Assembly: GCA_000752675.2 (NCBI GenBank) | Contig: LM994626.1 | Coordinates: forward strand, 800,666 to 864,665 | Length of the DNA: 64,000 bases | Reading direction: 5' to 3' | DNA from: a bacterium OL-1 | GTDB lineage: Bacteria; Actinomycetota; Coriobacteriia; Coriobacteriales; Atopobiaceae | In this document: piece after piece, positions 14,102 through 22,939 of the stretch | Layout of the letters: the number at the start of each line of letters is the position of its first letter | Numbering within the stretch: position 1 is the stretch's first letter | The notes under the pieces: generated by a model | Database searches by the model: none | What the model was told of the DNA's origin: nothing | Seen by the model: only the letters and a program-made list of their open reading frames with translations | Translations under genes and position numbers: made by a program

Positions 14102-14860
14102 ATGACATCAAACAACGACGCTAGACCCGACCTGCTCTACTCACAGGTAGAAAACAATCTCCGTCAGCAAATCATCTCCGGAGAGCTCGGCGTGGGAGAG
14201 AAGATTCCGACCGAGCTCGAGCTCTGCGAACGCTATTCGGTGAGCCGCATTACCGTCCGAAGAGCCGTCCAGAATCTCGTGGATGAGGGTCTTATATACC
14301 GGCTTCGCGGAAAGGGCTCCTTTGTCTCCGTCCCCAAGCGAGTCATCCGAAAAGGATCACCTAACAACTTTGGCTACCACGCCTTTTCTGATATCGGTGG
14401 CAAGAGCCATAGACGGGTCCTAGAGCGGTCCTCCCTCGAAGCCACCCCTGCCCTCGCAAACGCACTGGACATAAAGGTCGGCGATACCGTTCTGATGGCA
14501 AAGAGGCTCGTGTTCGAAGACTCCATCCCTATCGCGCTCGACTCCGTCTATGTCTCGGAGAGGTCTTTCCCGAGCTTTCTTGACGACCTAAGCGAGGATA
14601 TGAGCCTCTATGGCCTCTTGTCGGAAAACTACGGCATACAGTTGGGGGTCGAGGAGCTTGTCATAGACGTTTCGACCGCGCGCGAGGATGAGGCCAAGCT
14701 TCTCTCTTGCATCGTCGGTTCACCCGTCTACGTGCTATCCAAGATAACCAAGGACAGCGAGGGCAACCCCCTTCACTATTCAAAATCCCTGCTCAGGGGA
14801 GACAGAGCGTCATTCCGCTTCGTGATTTCGCCGGAGGGAAAAATCCTTACCGAAGCATAA
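14102..14860 (+). CDS. GntR-family (HutC/UTRA) transcriptional regulator
   Basis: The 252-aa regulator has an N-terminal winged helix (residues about 10-78: IISGELGVGEKIPTELELCE, VSRITVRRAVQNLVDEG, RGKGSFV) and a C-terminal UTRA effector domain (about 95-245). HutC-type regulators usually sense a sugar phosphate or amine. It is transcribed towards the PTS/aldolase operon (14940-20237), with convergent ends separated by a strong terminator, and is its likely regulator. The start follows CGGAGACGTC. Confidence 0.92.
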   Translation: MTSNNDARPDLLYSQVENNLRQQIISGELGVGEKIPTELELCERYSVSRITVRRAVQNLVDEGLIYRLRGKGSFVSVPKRVIRKGSPNNFGYHAFSDIGGKSHRRVLERSSLEATPALANALDIKVGDTVLMAKRLVFEDSIPIALDSVYVSERSFPSFLDDLSEDMSLYGLLSENYGIQLGVEELVIDVSTAREDEAKLLSCIVGSPVYVLSKITKDSEGNPLHYSKSLLRGDRASFRFVISPEGKILTEA

Positions 14861-14872
14861 GCACGTAAAAGA

Positions 14873-14921
14873 GGCCGCAAGCGGAGTTCGAGCTCCGCTT
14901 GCGGCCCTCAGCTTTTTGTTT
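14873..14921 (+). terminator. Strong bidirectional terminator
   Basis: GGCCGCAAGCGGAG (14873-14886) pairs perfectly with CTCCGCTTGCGGCC (14893-14906), and CAGCTTTTTGTTT follows. It serves the regulator on the plus strand. The AAAA before it would serve the convergent operon. Confidence 0.9.
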
Positions 14922-14939
14922 CTCGAGGAGGGACGTTGC

Positions 14940-16043
14940 TCACTCTTGCGCAATCCTCCGCCCAAGGGCGTCAGTTGCTTTGAGAATGTCCACGACCTCC
15001 GCGTCGCAGAGCCTCACGGGGCTCGCGCCCCAAGACTCGGCCTGCATTGCCGCCTGCGCAACCTTGCGAAGATCGTCATCGTTGGGCGCAAGCGAGAGCT
15101 CCGAGAAGGTTGTCGGAACGCCACAGTCCCTGCAGAAGCGCGCCACTCGCTCGACTTCCTCACTCGGGTAGTCCTCGGCAATCATGAGGCTCAGCGTCGA
15201 GAAACCCACCCTCTCGCCATGCATGGATTTCTCGCCATCGGGAAGCACCGTCATCGCGTTGCCCAGACCGTGGGCAAGAGAGCACCCGACATTCTCGAAA
15301 CCAATGCCGCTCATGAGGATGTTTGCCTCAATCACGTTCTCAAGCGCCGGCGTAACAGTGCTCTGCTCGCATGCCTTGACGGCAGCGCGACCATCCCTCT
15401 CGAGCGTTTCCATGCACGCGCGAGCAATCGCGCGACCTGCCGCAGTGCCAACCGCCTGCTCGCTTTGGCACCAAACGTAGTTGGCATGACCAGTCTTCCA
15501 GTTGGACTCGCCCTCATAGTAGGTCGAGAGGGCGTCCCCTATCCCCGCCGAGAGAAATCTCGTTGGGGCGCCTGCGATGACCTTGGAGTCCACCAGAACG
15601 AGATCGGGATTCTTCACATGGAGGACAATCTCGTTCATCTCCCCTTCATCGCTATAGAGGATGGACATGGCACTCGTGGGAGCGTCCGTCGCCGCAATCG
15701 TCGGGCACACGACGAGCGCCGCGCCACTTTGAGCGGCAACCATTTTGGCCACGTCGATGACTTTCCCGCCACCCACGGCAACGATGACGTCAAACTCACC
15801 CCCAGCTTCATTGCTAAGCCTCGATATGCTCTTGCGGCTTATCTCGCCCTCAAATGTCAGGGTCCGATACGTGCATCCATTCAAAGAGGGGTAGGCACCA
15901 TAGAGTCCCTCCCCCAGCATCTGGCACACGAAGCTGTCCACAAGGAACAGGTGGTTTTTGCCAAACATCGACGCATACCGGCCTACTCGCCCAATAACAT
16001 CAACGCCCTGCAGATAGTGGCCAACAGAACACCAAGCTCTCAT
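14940..16043 (-). CDS. gldA: Iron-containing alcohol dehydrogenase, glycerol dehydrogenase-like
   Basis: A 367-aa enzyme of the GldA branch of metal-dependent alcohol dehydrogenases, interconverting glycerol and dihydroxyacetone with NAD, or a related polyol/ketone pair. ATG 16043 lies behind AAAGGGG. The nucleotide-binding VAVGGGKVIDVAK is near residue 90. The three metal ligands appear in GIGDALSTYYEG (Asp), SLAHGLGNA (His) and MHGERVG (His). It is the last gene of the PTS operon, directly after a fructose-6-phosphate aldolase-like gene whose product would be dihydroxyacetone, which makes DHA reduction the natural task. Its exact substrate is inferred. Confidence 0.85.
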   Translation of the reverse strand: MRAWCSVGHYLQGVDVIGRVGRYASMFGKNHLFLVDSFVCQMLGEGLYGAYPSLNGCTYRTLTFEGEISRKSISRLSNEAGGEFDVIVAVGGGKVIDVAKMVAAQSGAALVVCPTIAATDAPTSAMSILYSDEGEMNEIVLHVKNPDLVLVDSKVIAGAPTRFLSAGIGDALSTYYEGESNWKTGHANYVWCQSEQAVGTAAGRAIARACMETLERDGRAAVKACEQSTVTPALENVIEANILMSGIGFENVGCSLAHGLGNAMTVLPDGEKSMHGERVGFSTLSLMIAEDYPSEEVERVARFCRDCGVPTTFSELSLAPNDDDLRKVAQAAMQAESWGASPVRLCDAEVVDILKATDALGRRIAQE

Positions 16044-16097
16044 TTCGCGCCCCTTTCTTCTGGCCCGGTTATCAGGCCTGCGGCTTGCTCCCAGCCG

Positions 16098-16127
16098 AAC
16101 GGCCCCACCGTCTCCGGCGGGGCCGTT
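16098..16127. terminator. Intra-operon hairpin between fsa-like gene and gldA
   Basis: AACGGCCCCACCG (16098-16110) pairs with CGGCGGGGCCGTT (16115-16127). There is no T-tail on the minus strand. It may lower readthrough into gldA or stabilise the upstream mRNA. Confidence 0.5.
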
Positions 16128-16154
16128 CATATCCCTTGTTTGACGGCGGAAATC

Positions 16155-16853
16155 TTACGCAACCATGTCGACGATGCGGACGCCCTCGCCGAACAGGCCT
16201 TCCCAATCAGACTTGAAGGTCTTAAGCGTGCCCTCGGTCATGGGGTGGACCGCCAGGGCCTCAAGCATCTCAAGGTCGACGGTGACGTTATCGGCACCGG
16301 CCTCGATGGCCTCTTGGAGCGAGAGCGGAGTCTTGAGGGAGGCCGCGCTGACCACGCAGTCGATGTTGTGGGCAACGAAGGCCTGCTTGATGCGGCGCAC
16401 GACTTCGATGCCATCCCCGCCGTTCTTGTCGAGCCTGCTCACGTAGACGGCAACGTATGAGGCGCCCGCCATGGCCGCGAGCATCGCCTGGTTGAAGGTG
16501 TAGACGGCAGTGCAAGAGGTGGCAATGCCGGCATTCTTGAGCTCGCGAATTGCCTTGAAGCCCTCCGGACATGCCGGAATCTTCACGAAGGTGTTGCCCG
16601 GAACAGCCTTGACCATTGCCTTGGCGTCCTCCACGAGCTCCTCTGCAGTGTCTCCCATGGCCTCAAGGAAGAAAGGAGTTTCCTCACCGATGACGCCACG
16701 GATGTCCAGCGCATTCTGCACGAAGGACTTGCCGGTACCCTTGAGGCAGTTGACGGCAATGGAGGGGTTCATGCTGAAGCAGTTAACGGGATAGATGCTA
16801 CTGGCGGTCTTCACCATTTCAAAGTCGCCGGTATCGAGACAAAATTCAAGCAC
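16155..16853 (-). CDS. fsa: Fructose-6-phosphate aldolase / transaldolase-like protein
   Basis: A 232-aa short transaldolase of the FSA/TalC type. The Schiff-base lysine is Lys91 in NTFVKIPAC. Short members of this family either act as transaldolases or cleave fructose 6-phosphate to dihydroxyacetone and glyceraldehyde 3-phosphate. Pairing with a glycerol dehydrogenase in a PTS operon, as in the E. coli fsaB-gldA neighbourhood, favours the aldolase reaction. The phenol/water-activating residue that separates the two activities was not assigned. A second, different paralogue is at 59927-60613. Confidence 0.82.
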   Translation of the reverse strand: MLEFCLDTGDFEMVKTASSIYPVNCFSMNPSIAVNCLKGTGKSFVQNALDIRGVIGEETPFFLEAMGDTAEELVEDAKAMVKAVPGNTFVKIPACPEGFKAIRELKNAGIATSCTAVYTFNQAMLAAMAGASYVAVYVSRLDKNGGDGIEVVRRIKQAFVAHNIDCVVSAASLKTPLSLQEAIEAGADNVTVDLEMLEALAVHPMTEGTLKTFKSDWEGLFGEGVRIVDMVA

Positions 16854-16862
16854 TAGATTCTC

Positions 16863-17684
16863 CTAACCGAGGATTCCGACGGCCCCAAGCGCGACGCCAA
16901 GGACCATGATTGCGATGATTTGTGCGAGGACGTTCACGCCCTTCTTGTTGAGGACGTACAGGATGCCGAACGCCGCCACCGGAAGAAGCTTCGGGAAGAT
17001 GGAGTCGAGCGTGTCCTGAAGCGAGAACGCGGTGCCGCTGATATCAAAGGCGATGGGAGTCGTGATGGCGACGTTTGTCGCAATCATGCCGCCTATGACC
17101 ATGAGACCGACGATGGAGAGCGCGCAGGTAAGCTTCTGCATGGTGCTGGGATCGGAAACCTTGGAGATGATATTCTCGCCCAGGCCGTAGCCATACTTCA
17201 CGCCAAGGCAGCGCAGAGCAATGTTGACCGCGTTGAAGATAAGCAGAAACAGAAGCGGGCCGAAGGGAGAACCCGCCATGCACAGACCGCCCGCGATGCC
17301 GGTGGCGATGATGCGCAGGGTACCGCCGATGAGGGAGTCGCCGATGCCCGCAAGGGGTCCCATGAGGGCGACCTTCATTGAGCTGATCGAGGAGGTGTCG
17401 AACTCCTCGTTGTTGGCGTTCTCCTCCTCCATGGCGCAGACGATACCGCCGATGAGGGGTTGCATGGTCGTGTGACAGTTGTAGAACTCGAGGTGACGCT
17501 GATAGGCGGCAATCCTGTCCTCGGGCCGGTCATAGAGCTTCTTGATCGCAGGGATCATCGACCAGCAGAAGGCCATGTGCTGCTGGCGCTCGAAGTGCCA
17601 TGCGTGAGACGTCGAGAAGGACCTGAGGAAGAGGCTCCTGAGTTCCTTCTTGCCAAGCTTCTTCGTTGCATCGCTAGAACTCAT
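16863..17684 (-). CDS. PTS mannose-family transporter subunit IID
   Basis: The 273-aa EIID subunit of a mannose/fructose/sorbose-type phosphotransferase system. The soluble N-terminus has the family SFSTSHAWHFERQQ and IPAIKKLY regions, then MKVALMGPLAGIGDSLIGG and a membrane anchor at the C-terminus (IIAIMVLGVALGAV). It forms the membrane channel with EIIC, whose gene overlaps it by 11 bases. A very hydrophobic middle (about 115-160) is typical. Confidence 0.92.
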   Translation of the reverse strand: MSSSDATKKLGKKELRSLFLRSFSTSHAWHFERQQHMAFCWSMIPAIKKLYDRPEDRIAAYQRHLEFYNCHTTMQPLIGGIVCAMEEENANNEEFDTSSISSMKVALMGPLAGIGDSLIGGTLRIIATGIAGGLCMAGSPFGPLLFLLIFNAVNIALRCLGVKYGYGLGENIISKVSDPSTMQKLTCALSIVGLMVIGGMIATNVAITTPIAFDISGTAFSLQDTLDSIFPKLLPVAAFGILYVLNKKGVNVLAQIIAIMVLGVALGAVGILG

Positions 17685-18453
17685 TGTCGTCCTCGCCTTC
17701 CGTCATCAAAGCCGAGCCCTGGCTGGGCATAAAGATGTGTGCCATAAAGAGAATCCCGACTATCACAACCGCGAAACAAACAATGCCCAGGACCGGAACG
17801 CCAAGGTACGCCGCGAGGACAAAGCCCAGCAGGAGGAAGACCGCGGTCTCCTTAGAGGCAATCATGGTCACAAGCTGGGCAAAGCCGAGCGCAGGGAGAA
17901 TGCCGGTCGCGATGGTGATGCCAGCGGTGAGCCACGCCGGAATCGAAGCGACAAAGGCGGATACCGCGTCGCCGCCGAACATGAACGCCACAAAACCAAT
18001 GACACCAAAAGTCACGTCAAAGAGAAAACCGTTGGCAAGAAACACCGCGGAGATGCCCTTATCATTGTCCTCGGCGGCAAACTTGTCTGCCGTTCGAGCC
18101 ATAAGCGGGGTAATCACGCCATAGAAGAGGTTCACCACAAAGGCAGAGAGAATCGCCGCAGGCATCGCGATGGTGACCGCTGTGTCGATGCCGTTGCCCG
18201 TGCTGATGGCAAAGGCGGTGCCCAGCACCGAGCCGACGATCATGTCAGGCGGAATGGATGCGCCGATAGCCTGCATGCCCATAAAGACGAGCTCCAGCTG
18301 GAAGCCGATGATCACTCCCTGAGACACGTCGCCCAGCGCAATGCCGACGAGCATGCCAAGGACCAAGGGTCTGCCCAACATTGCCGTGCCGACGAAGTAG
18401 TCGGCCTTTCCCACAAAGATAATCAGAGCGATAAGAAACGCTTGAAAAGCCAT
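17674..18453 (-). CDS. PTS mannose-family transporter subunit IIC
   Basis: The 259-aa polytopic EIIC with seven to nine hydrophobic segments, starting MAFQAFLIALIIFVGKADYF. Typical EIIC-Man motifs are GRPLVLGMLVGIALGD and GFQLELVFMGMQAIGASIPPD. It forms the sugar-translocating part with EIID. The sugar is not predictable from sequence. Its stop overlaps the start of the EIID gene. Confidence 0.93.
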   Translation of the reverse strand: MAFQAFLIALIIFVGKADYFVGTAMLGRPLVLGMLVGIALGDVSQGVIIGFQLELVFMGMQAIGASIPPDMIVGSVLGTAFAISTGNGIDTAVTIAMPAAILSAFVVNLFYGVITPLMARTADKFAAEDNDKGISAVFLANGFLFDVTFGVIGFVAFMFGGDAVSAFVASIPAWLTAGITIATGILPALGFAQLVTMIASKETAVFLLLGFVLAAYLGVPVLGIVCFAVVIVGILFMAHIFMPSQGSALMTEGEDDNEF

Positions 18454-18484
18454 TGCCCCTCCTTCAACTTACTGTCCGCCACAA

Positions 18485-18958
18485 TCAGAGGTCCTTCTCG
18501 GAAAGAACGACCTTCTTGTCCTTTGCTACCTGCCTCACCTCGACTTCCACGCCATCGCGGACGAGGCCGCGGACGACCTCTACCTCTTCATCGGTTAGAT
18601 GGACCGCACTGCCGAAGCTGCGGGTCGTCTCGGAGCTCTTTACGGTGCCGCCCAGATTCAGCGAGGAAATGCCACACTCGCGGACCAGCCTCTCGGCATC
18701 CGCAATGCTGCCGGTAACGATGAGCAGACGATATTTGTCGGTTACGCCGCTTTTGATTGCCTTGATGGAGTCGTCGACGCCCTTGATAACCAGCTTTATG
18801 CCCACCGGCTTTGCCAGCCGCATCGTCTTCATGCGGACCTCGTTGGATGCCACTTCGTCAGAGACGATAAGAATGGCATCGGCTCCCAGAGCATGGCTCC
18901 AGGAGAATGCGACCTGGCCGTGGAGCAACCTGTGGTCCACCCTGCATAGCTTGATCAT
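18485..18958 (-). CDS. PTS mannose-family subunit IIB
   Basis: The 157-aa cytoplasmic EIIB. It receives phosphate from EIIA on His13 in CRVDHRLLHGQV and passes it to the incoming sugar. ATG 18958 was chosen because AAGGAAAGG precedes it; the in-frame codons upstream are not needed. It is an independent protein, not fused to IIA as in classical ManX, and lies between the isomerase gene and EIIC. Confidence 0.92.
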   Translation of the reverse strand: MIKLCRVDHRLLHGQVAFSWSHALGADAILIVSDEVASNEVRMKTMRLAKPVGIKLVIKGVDDSIKAIKSGVTDKYRLLIVTGSIADAERLVRECGISSLNLGGTVKSSETTRSFGSAVHLTDEEVEVVRGLVRDGVEVEVRQVAKDKKVVLSEKDL

Positions 18959-18991
18959 CTTTTTTCCTTTCCTTGGTTGATGCACGCCTGG

Positions 18992-19825
18992 CTAAATCGT
19001 TTGAAGGCACTTCTCGAACAGGGCTTTTGTCTCGGCTAGATACCCTGCCGGATCTTGGAAGCTCATTGGGTGCACGTACTCAAGCGAGAAGCCCCCTTTG
19101 TAACCGGCTTTCTTGAATGAAGCGAGAATGCCTCGCATATCCAGGTTGCCGTGGCCCCAAGGCATATGTCCCGTAGGAGTACCGTCCACGAAATGGCAGT
19201 GCGCGATGTCGCTGCCGAACGCGCTGAACCAATCGTCGACAGTCTCGCCCGCGTCGCTCATGGCGCCAAGGTCAAGCGTGAGCTTCAGGCTGTCGCTATT
19301 CACTGCATCCTTGATGTTGGCAATCTGCGCTATCGTTGGCGCGATCTGGGAGGATTTACCCCAGATGCTCTCAAGCACGAGAGTGACCCCCCGAGCATGC
19401 GCGTAGACCGAGAGCTCTCTCAGCATGTCGATGCTTCGTACGCGCGCTTCGTCGACCTTCTCGTCAAAGTAATTCCAGCCGGGGGTCACAAGAACCTTCG
19501 GGCAGCCAATGGCCTCAGCAAGATCAATCACCCTGTGGAAGTAGGAGCGCGTATTGCCAACGAGGAGTTCGCCGCGAGCCGCCATGTTATTGGGCTTTGG
19601 ATTGTTCTGCTCGCCACAGAGGCACTTGATCTGAACTCCGTACTCACGCATGAGAGCCTTGAGCTTTGAAGGGTCCTCCGAGAACTGCCCGTTGATAAGA
19701 AAGTGCTGGGGACAAAGCCAGATCTCTGCATTATGCAGACCTGTTTTGGCGCAGGACTCAAAGAACTTCTCGAGGTCGAAGTACCTGAACGAGATGTTCA
19801 TCGGGTAAAGGGACTGGACATCCAT
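18992..19825 (-). CDS. Sugar phosphate isomerase/epimerase (TIM barrel)
   Basis: A 277-aa protein of the xylose-isomerase-like TIM-barrel family. Metal-binding residues are suggested by LVLESIWGK (Glu), LTLDLGAMSDAG (Asp), IAHCHFVDG (His) and FSLEYVHP (Glu). Such enzymes isomerise or epimerise sugars or keto-sugars. ATG 19825 immediately follows the EIIA stop. Located between EIIA and EIIB, it probably converts the imported sugar phosphate into fructose 6-phosphate or a similar ketose phosphate for the aldolase. The exact reaction is unknown. Confidence 0.82.
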   Translation of the reverse strand: MDVQSLYPMNISFRYFDLEKFFESCAKTGLHNAEIWLCPQHFLINGQFSEDPSKLKALMREYGVQIKCLCGEQNNPKPNNMAARGELLVGNTRSYFHRVIDLAEAIGCPKVLVTPGWNYFDEKVDEARVRSIDMLRELSVYAHARGVTLVLESIWGKSSQIAPTIAQIANIKDAVNSDSLKLTLDLGAMSDAGETVDDWFSAFGSDIAHCHFVDGTPTGHMPWGHGNLDMRGILASFKKAGYKGGFSLEYVHPMSFQDPAGYLAETKALFEKCLQTI

Positions 19826-19826
19826 G

Positions 19827-20237
19827 TCAGAAATCCTCGCCACAGTCCTGGCCGACATCGAGCAGGTCGTTGCAGACCATGATGGAGTCCCTGCAAGAGT
19901 CGACTGCCGCCCTTACGGCCGCGAGGTCGGGATTTGCGTCAGAGAGAATCTCGACGAGCAGGGGCATGTTCATGCCGCAGACGAGCGTAAAGTTATTCTC
20001 GGCAAGGGCGGCCATGAACTCGTTGTTCACGCTGCCGCCAAAGAGATCGGTAACGACGAGCATCTCCTCGCCGGGAACCTTACGCGCCAGCACGTCTTTG
20101 ACCTGCTGGGCTAAGGTGATGTCCGGGTCAACGTATGCGCAGAGCGTTGTCAGGTCCGGCAATTCCCCCAAAATGATGCCAAGGGTATCTTTCATTCCCT
20201 CAGCAAGACGACCGTGCGATGCCAGAACTACCTGCAT
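19827..20237 (-). CDS. PTS mannose-family subunit IIA
   Basis: The 136-aa EIIA, phosphorylated by HPr on His8 in LASHGRLAEGM. It has the usual VVTDLFGGSVNNEF segment and a C-terminal acidic end. It is the first gene of the seven-gene minus-strand operon and starts behind TTTGGAG. The promoter and operator lie at 20284-20311. Confidence 0.92.
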   Translation of the reverse strand: MQVVLASHGRLAEGMKDTLGIILGELPDLTTLCAYVDPDITLAQQVKDVLARKVPGEEMLVVTDLFGGSVNNEFMAALAENNFTLVCGMNMPLLVEILSDANPDLAAVRAAVDSCRDSIMVCNDLLDVGQDCGEDF

Positions 20238-20283
20238 ATCGGGACTCCAAACTTTGTTATCCGCTGTAATATTGTCATTGCAG

Positions 20284-20311
20284 ATTATATGACGTGATAT
20301 AACAAATGCAA
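20284..20311 (-). promoter_or_regulatory. Promoter and overlapping GntR-type operator of the PTS operon
   Basis: On the minus strand, TTGCAT (-35, 20311-20306), a 16-bp spacer and a perfect TATAAT (-10, 20289-20284) are seen. The imperfect palindrome TTATATCACGTCATATAA (20302-20285) overlaps the spacer and -10, so a bound repressor would block RNA polymerase. Outer TTGTTAT/ATAACAA arms (20305-20299 and about 20255-20249) flank it. The regulator at 14102 is the obvious candidate. Confidence 0.7.
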
Positions 20312-20958
20312 GACAAAGAGAACATTTTTGCTTGCAGCCCCGCGAACGGTCGCGAATGACCGGTGGATGGGTTTAAGCCCGACGCAGCACCTGAAGTAGC
20401 TGCCGCCTGAAGTAGCTGTCACCTGAAGCCTGGAGGCTGTCCGCGAAGTCCAAGTTGCACGGAGGAGCAGAGACGCAAGGCGACCGAGGCGGCCAGACGC
20501 TCGGCGGCCTTCATTGACCGAATATCATCTCACCGTGTCCAGGGACACGACCCTCGTGGTCGAACTGCTCAATTATCGTGACCACGAGGGCCAATTCTTG
20601 GTAAACATCGACGCGCGATCTGCCCAGCGTGTTCCAAGACCGGCTTGTTCGCGGGTGTGTCAAGCTCGCGACAATCGCCGAGGGCGACCACTCGTATCTT
20701 AGAAAGAGTAGATGCAGCTGGTTTAATGCGATGCCGACGGCATGTGCCAGTTCTCCCCCTCGGGAAGCAATTGCGCGATATCGTTGATAAGGACTTGTAC
20801 AAAGACGCCGATGCGGCGCATTTCCGGAAGCTTCACGGCTCCGGCATACACGAATCCTTACTCCCGTTCCCCCGAATACCGCCCCGTGCCTTGCTGTCAC
20901 GAAACACGGGGAGTAAATAGCGAAATCGCAGGTGAAAGGGAGTAAAAAGGCAAAGAAA
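20312..20958. other. About 650-bp region without a supported gene
   Basis: Between the PTS promoter and the guaA terminator no frame looks convincingly protein-like. Short open frames exist on both strands but have mixed composition. The region contains CCTGAAGTAGCTG twice in tandem (20390-20402 and 20407-20419) followed by a shorter CCTGAAG copy, and the inverted pair CCCTCGTGGTC/GACCACGAGGG (20551-20561 and 20579-20589). It may be decayed coding DNA. Confidence 0.4.
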
Positions 20959-20988
20959 AGCCTCCGTTCCAACATGGGAACGGAGGCT
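20949..20988 (-). terminator. Rho-independent terminator of guaA
   Basis: On the minus strand, AGCCTCCGTTCC (20988-20977) pairs with GGAACGGAGGCT (20970-20959) and TTTTCTTT follows. Confidence 0.88.
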
Positions 20989-21102
20989 CGATAATCGAGT
21001 TTAATCACCAATGTCGCTGGTGGCTTTGCCGTGACCTTCGCACGAAACGAAACTCAGCAGCACAGAGCAGCACTCAAAAGTGCAGGCCAGAACCCTGTCG
21101 GC

Positions 21103-22695
21103 TTACTCCCACTCGATCGTGGCTGGCGGTTTAGGCGTGACGTCATACACCACGCGGTTCACACCATCGACCTCGTCCACGATGCGGCTGGAGATGCGCC
21201 CGATCACGTCGTAGGGAAGCTTTGCCCAGTCGGCGGTCATGGCGTCTGTAGACTCCACCGCACGGACGATGATGGGGCGACGGTACGTGCGCTCGTCACC
21301 CATCACGCCAACGCTCCTGATGTCGGGCAGCACGGCGAAGTACTGCCAGCAGGCGTGCTCGGAGTTGCGGTCGCCCGTCTCCTCGAAGAGACGCTGATTG
21401 TAGGCGTCAAGCTCCTCTCGCACGATGGCGTCGGCGTCCTTGAGGATGGCGAGCTTCTCGGGTGTGACCTCGCCGATGATACGGATGGCCAGGCCAGGGC
21501 CGGGGAACGGCTGGCGCCACACCATCTTGGCAGGCAGGCCGAGCGCAATGCCCAGCTCGCGGACCTCGTCCTTGAAGAAGTGGTCGAGGGGCTCGATAAG
21601 GTCAAAGTGCACGCCCTCGGGGAACGGGATCAGGTTGTGGTGGCTCTTGATGGTTGCCGCCTTGCCGCCGGTCTTGCGTGCGCCGGACTCGATGATGTCC
21701 GGGTAGATGGTGCCCTGCGCAAGCATCTCCACGTCGCCGATCTTCTGGGCCTCGTCGAAGAATACCTTCCAGAACTCGGTGCCAATGAGACGGCGCTTCT
21801 TCTCGGGGTCTGTCACGCCGGCGAGCATCTTGGCATAGCGCTCCTCGGCGTGCACGTGCACGAGCGGCATGTGGAACTGCTCGCGGAAAACCTCCTCGAC
21901 CATCTCGGGCTCGCCCTTGCGAAGCATGCCGTGGTTCACAAACACGCAAGTGAGCTGGCCTCCGATGGCACGGTGCACCAAGGCCGCCACCACGGAGGAG
22001 TCAACTCCGCCAGAGAGGGCGAGAATCACCTTACGCGACCCAACCTGCTGGCGGATCTCCTCGACCTTCTGGTCGATGATGCCCTCCATGGTCCAGTTCT
22101 TCTCGAGGTGGCACACGCCGAACAGGAAGTTCTCGAGCATGCGCGTGCCATACTCGGTGTGGCGCACTTCAGGGTGGAACTGCGTGGCGAAGAGGCGACG
22201 GCGCGGGCACTCCATAACGGCCACGGGGCAGGTGTCCGTACGGCCGGTGACCATGAAGCCCTCGGGCGCGCGGCTCACGGAGTCGCGGTGGCTCATCCAC
22301 ACCGTCTGGCCACCCTCGGGCGTGCCGTCGAGAAGGACCGACGAGCCAAGGCGCGTGAGCGTTGCCGGGCCATACTCGCCCTTGTCGGTGTGTGCGACCT
22401 CGCCACCAAGCTTGACGGCCATGATCTGCTCGCCATAGCAGAAGCCCAAGATGGGGATGCCCAGCTCAAAGACACGCGCGTCCATGTCGGGCGCACCCTC
22501 GGCGTAGACCGAAGCGGGGCCGCCGGAGAGGATGATGGCAGAGGGTGCCATTGCGGCAAGCTCGTCGGCCGAGATGTCACAGGGGACAATTTCTGAGTAA
22601 ACGTGCAGGTCACGGACCCTGCGGGCAATGAGTTGCCCGTACTGGGCCCCAAAGTCGAAGACCGCCACGAACTGCTTGGGCCTTGCCTCGGACAT
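21103..22695 (-). CDS. guaA: GMP synthase (glutamine-hydrolysing)
   Basis: A 530-aa enzyme converting XMP, glutamine and ATP to GMP in purine synthesis. ATG 22695 lies behind GGGAG. The class I glutaminase shows the nucleophile Cys in GFCYGEQ and the His/Glu pair in FHPEVRHTE. The ATP-pyrophosphatase P-loop is SGGVDSS. The C-terminal dimerisation domain ends KPPATIEWE, the standard GuaA terminus. It is transcribed divergently from the LCP gene and ends at a clear terminator. No guanine riboswitch is seen upstream. Confidence 0.97.
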   Translation of the reverse strand: MSEARPKQFVAVFDFGAQYGQLIARRVRDLHVYSEIVPCDISADELAAMAPSAIILSGGPASVYAEGAPDMDARVFELGIPILGFCYGEQIMAVKLGGEVAHTDKGEYGPATLTRLGSSVLLDGTPEGGQTVWMSHRDSVSRAPEGFMVTGRTDTCPVAVMECPRRRLFATQFHPEVRHTEYGTRMLENFLFGVCHLEKNWTMEGIIDQKVEEIRQQVGSRKVILALSGGVDSSVVAALVHRAIGGQLTCVFVNHGMLRKGEPEMVEEVFREQFHMPLVHVHAEERYAKMLAGVTDPEKKRRLIGTEFWKVFFDEAQKIGDVEMLAQGTIYPDIIESGARKTGGKAATIKSHHNLIPFPEGVHFDLIEPLDHFFKDEVRELGIALGLPAKMVWRQPFPGPGLAIRIIGEVTPEKLAILKDADAIVREELDAYNQRLFEETGDRNSEHACWQYFAVLPDIRSVGVMGDERTYRRPIIVRAVESTDAMTADWAKLPYDVIGRISSRIVDEVDGVNRVVYDVTPKPPATIEWE

Positions 22696-22939
22696 GCGCG
22701 TCTCCCATCCCCGGCTGCCACCGGACAAAAAACGTATACGTTCTAGAGCATACTACCGATTGGCCTCCTCAATGCCCCCCAAGGATTGAGGACACCGTAT
22801 GTACGTCGGCCTTTTCTCCCCTCTTCATGGAGCGTTCATGCTCGTCACGTATTATGAGTTAGTTATGGCGGTGCCCTGAGTAGCGCCAGCATCGAGCAAG
22901 AACCGCACAACGTCCGCCAGGACACGGTTAGGGGGCCCC

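Noticed and set aside
20511-21011. 166-aa minus-strand frame upstream of the guaA terminator
   Set aside because: It runs through the terminator hairpin and has no start signal or protein-like pattern.
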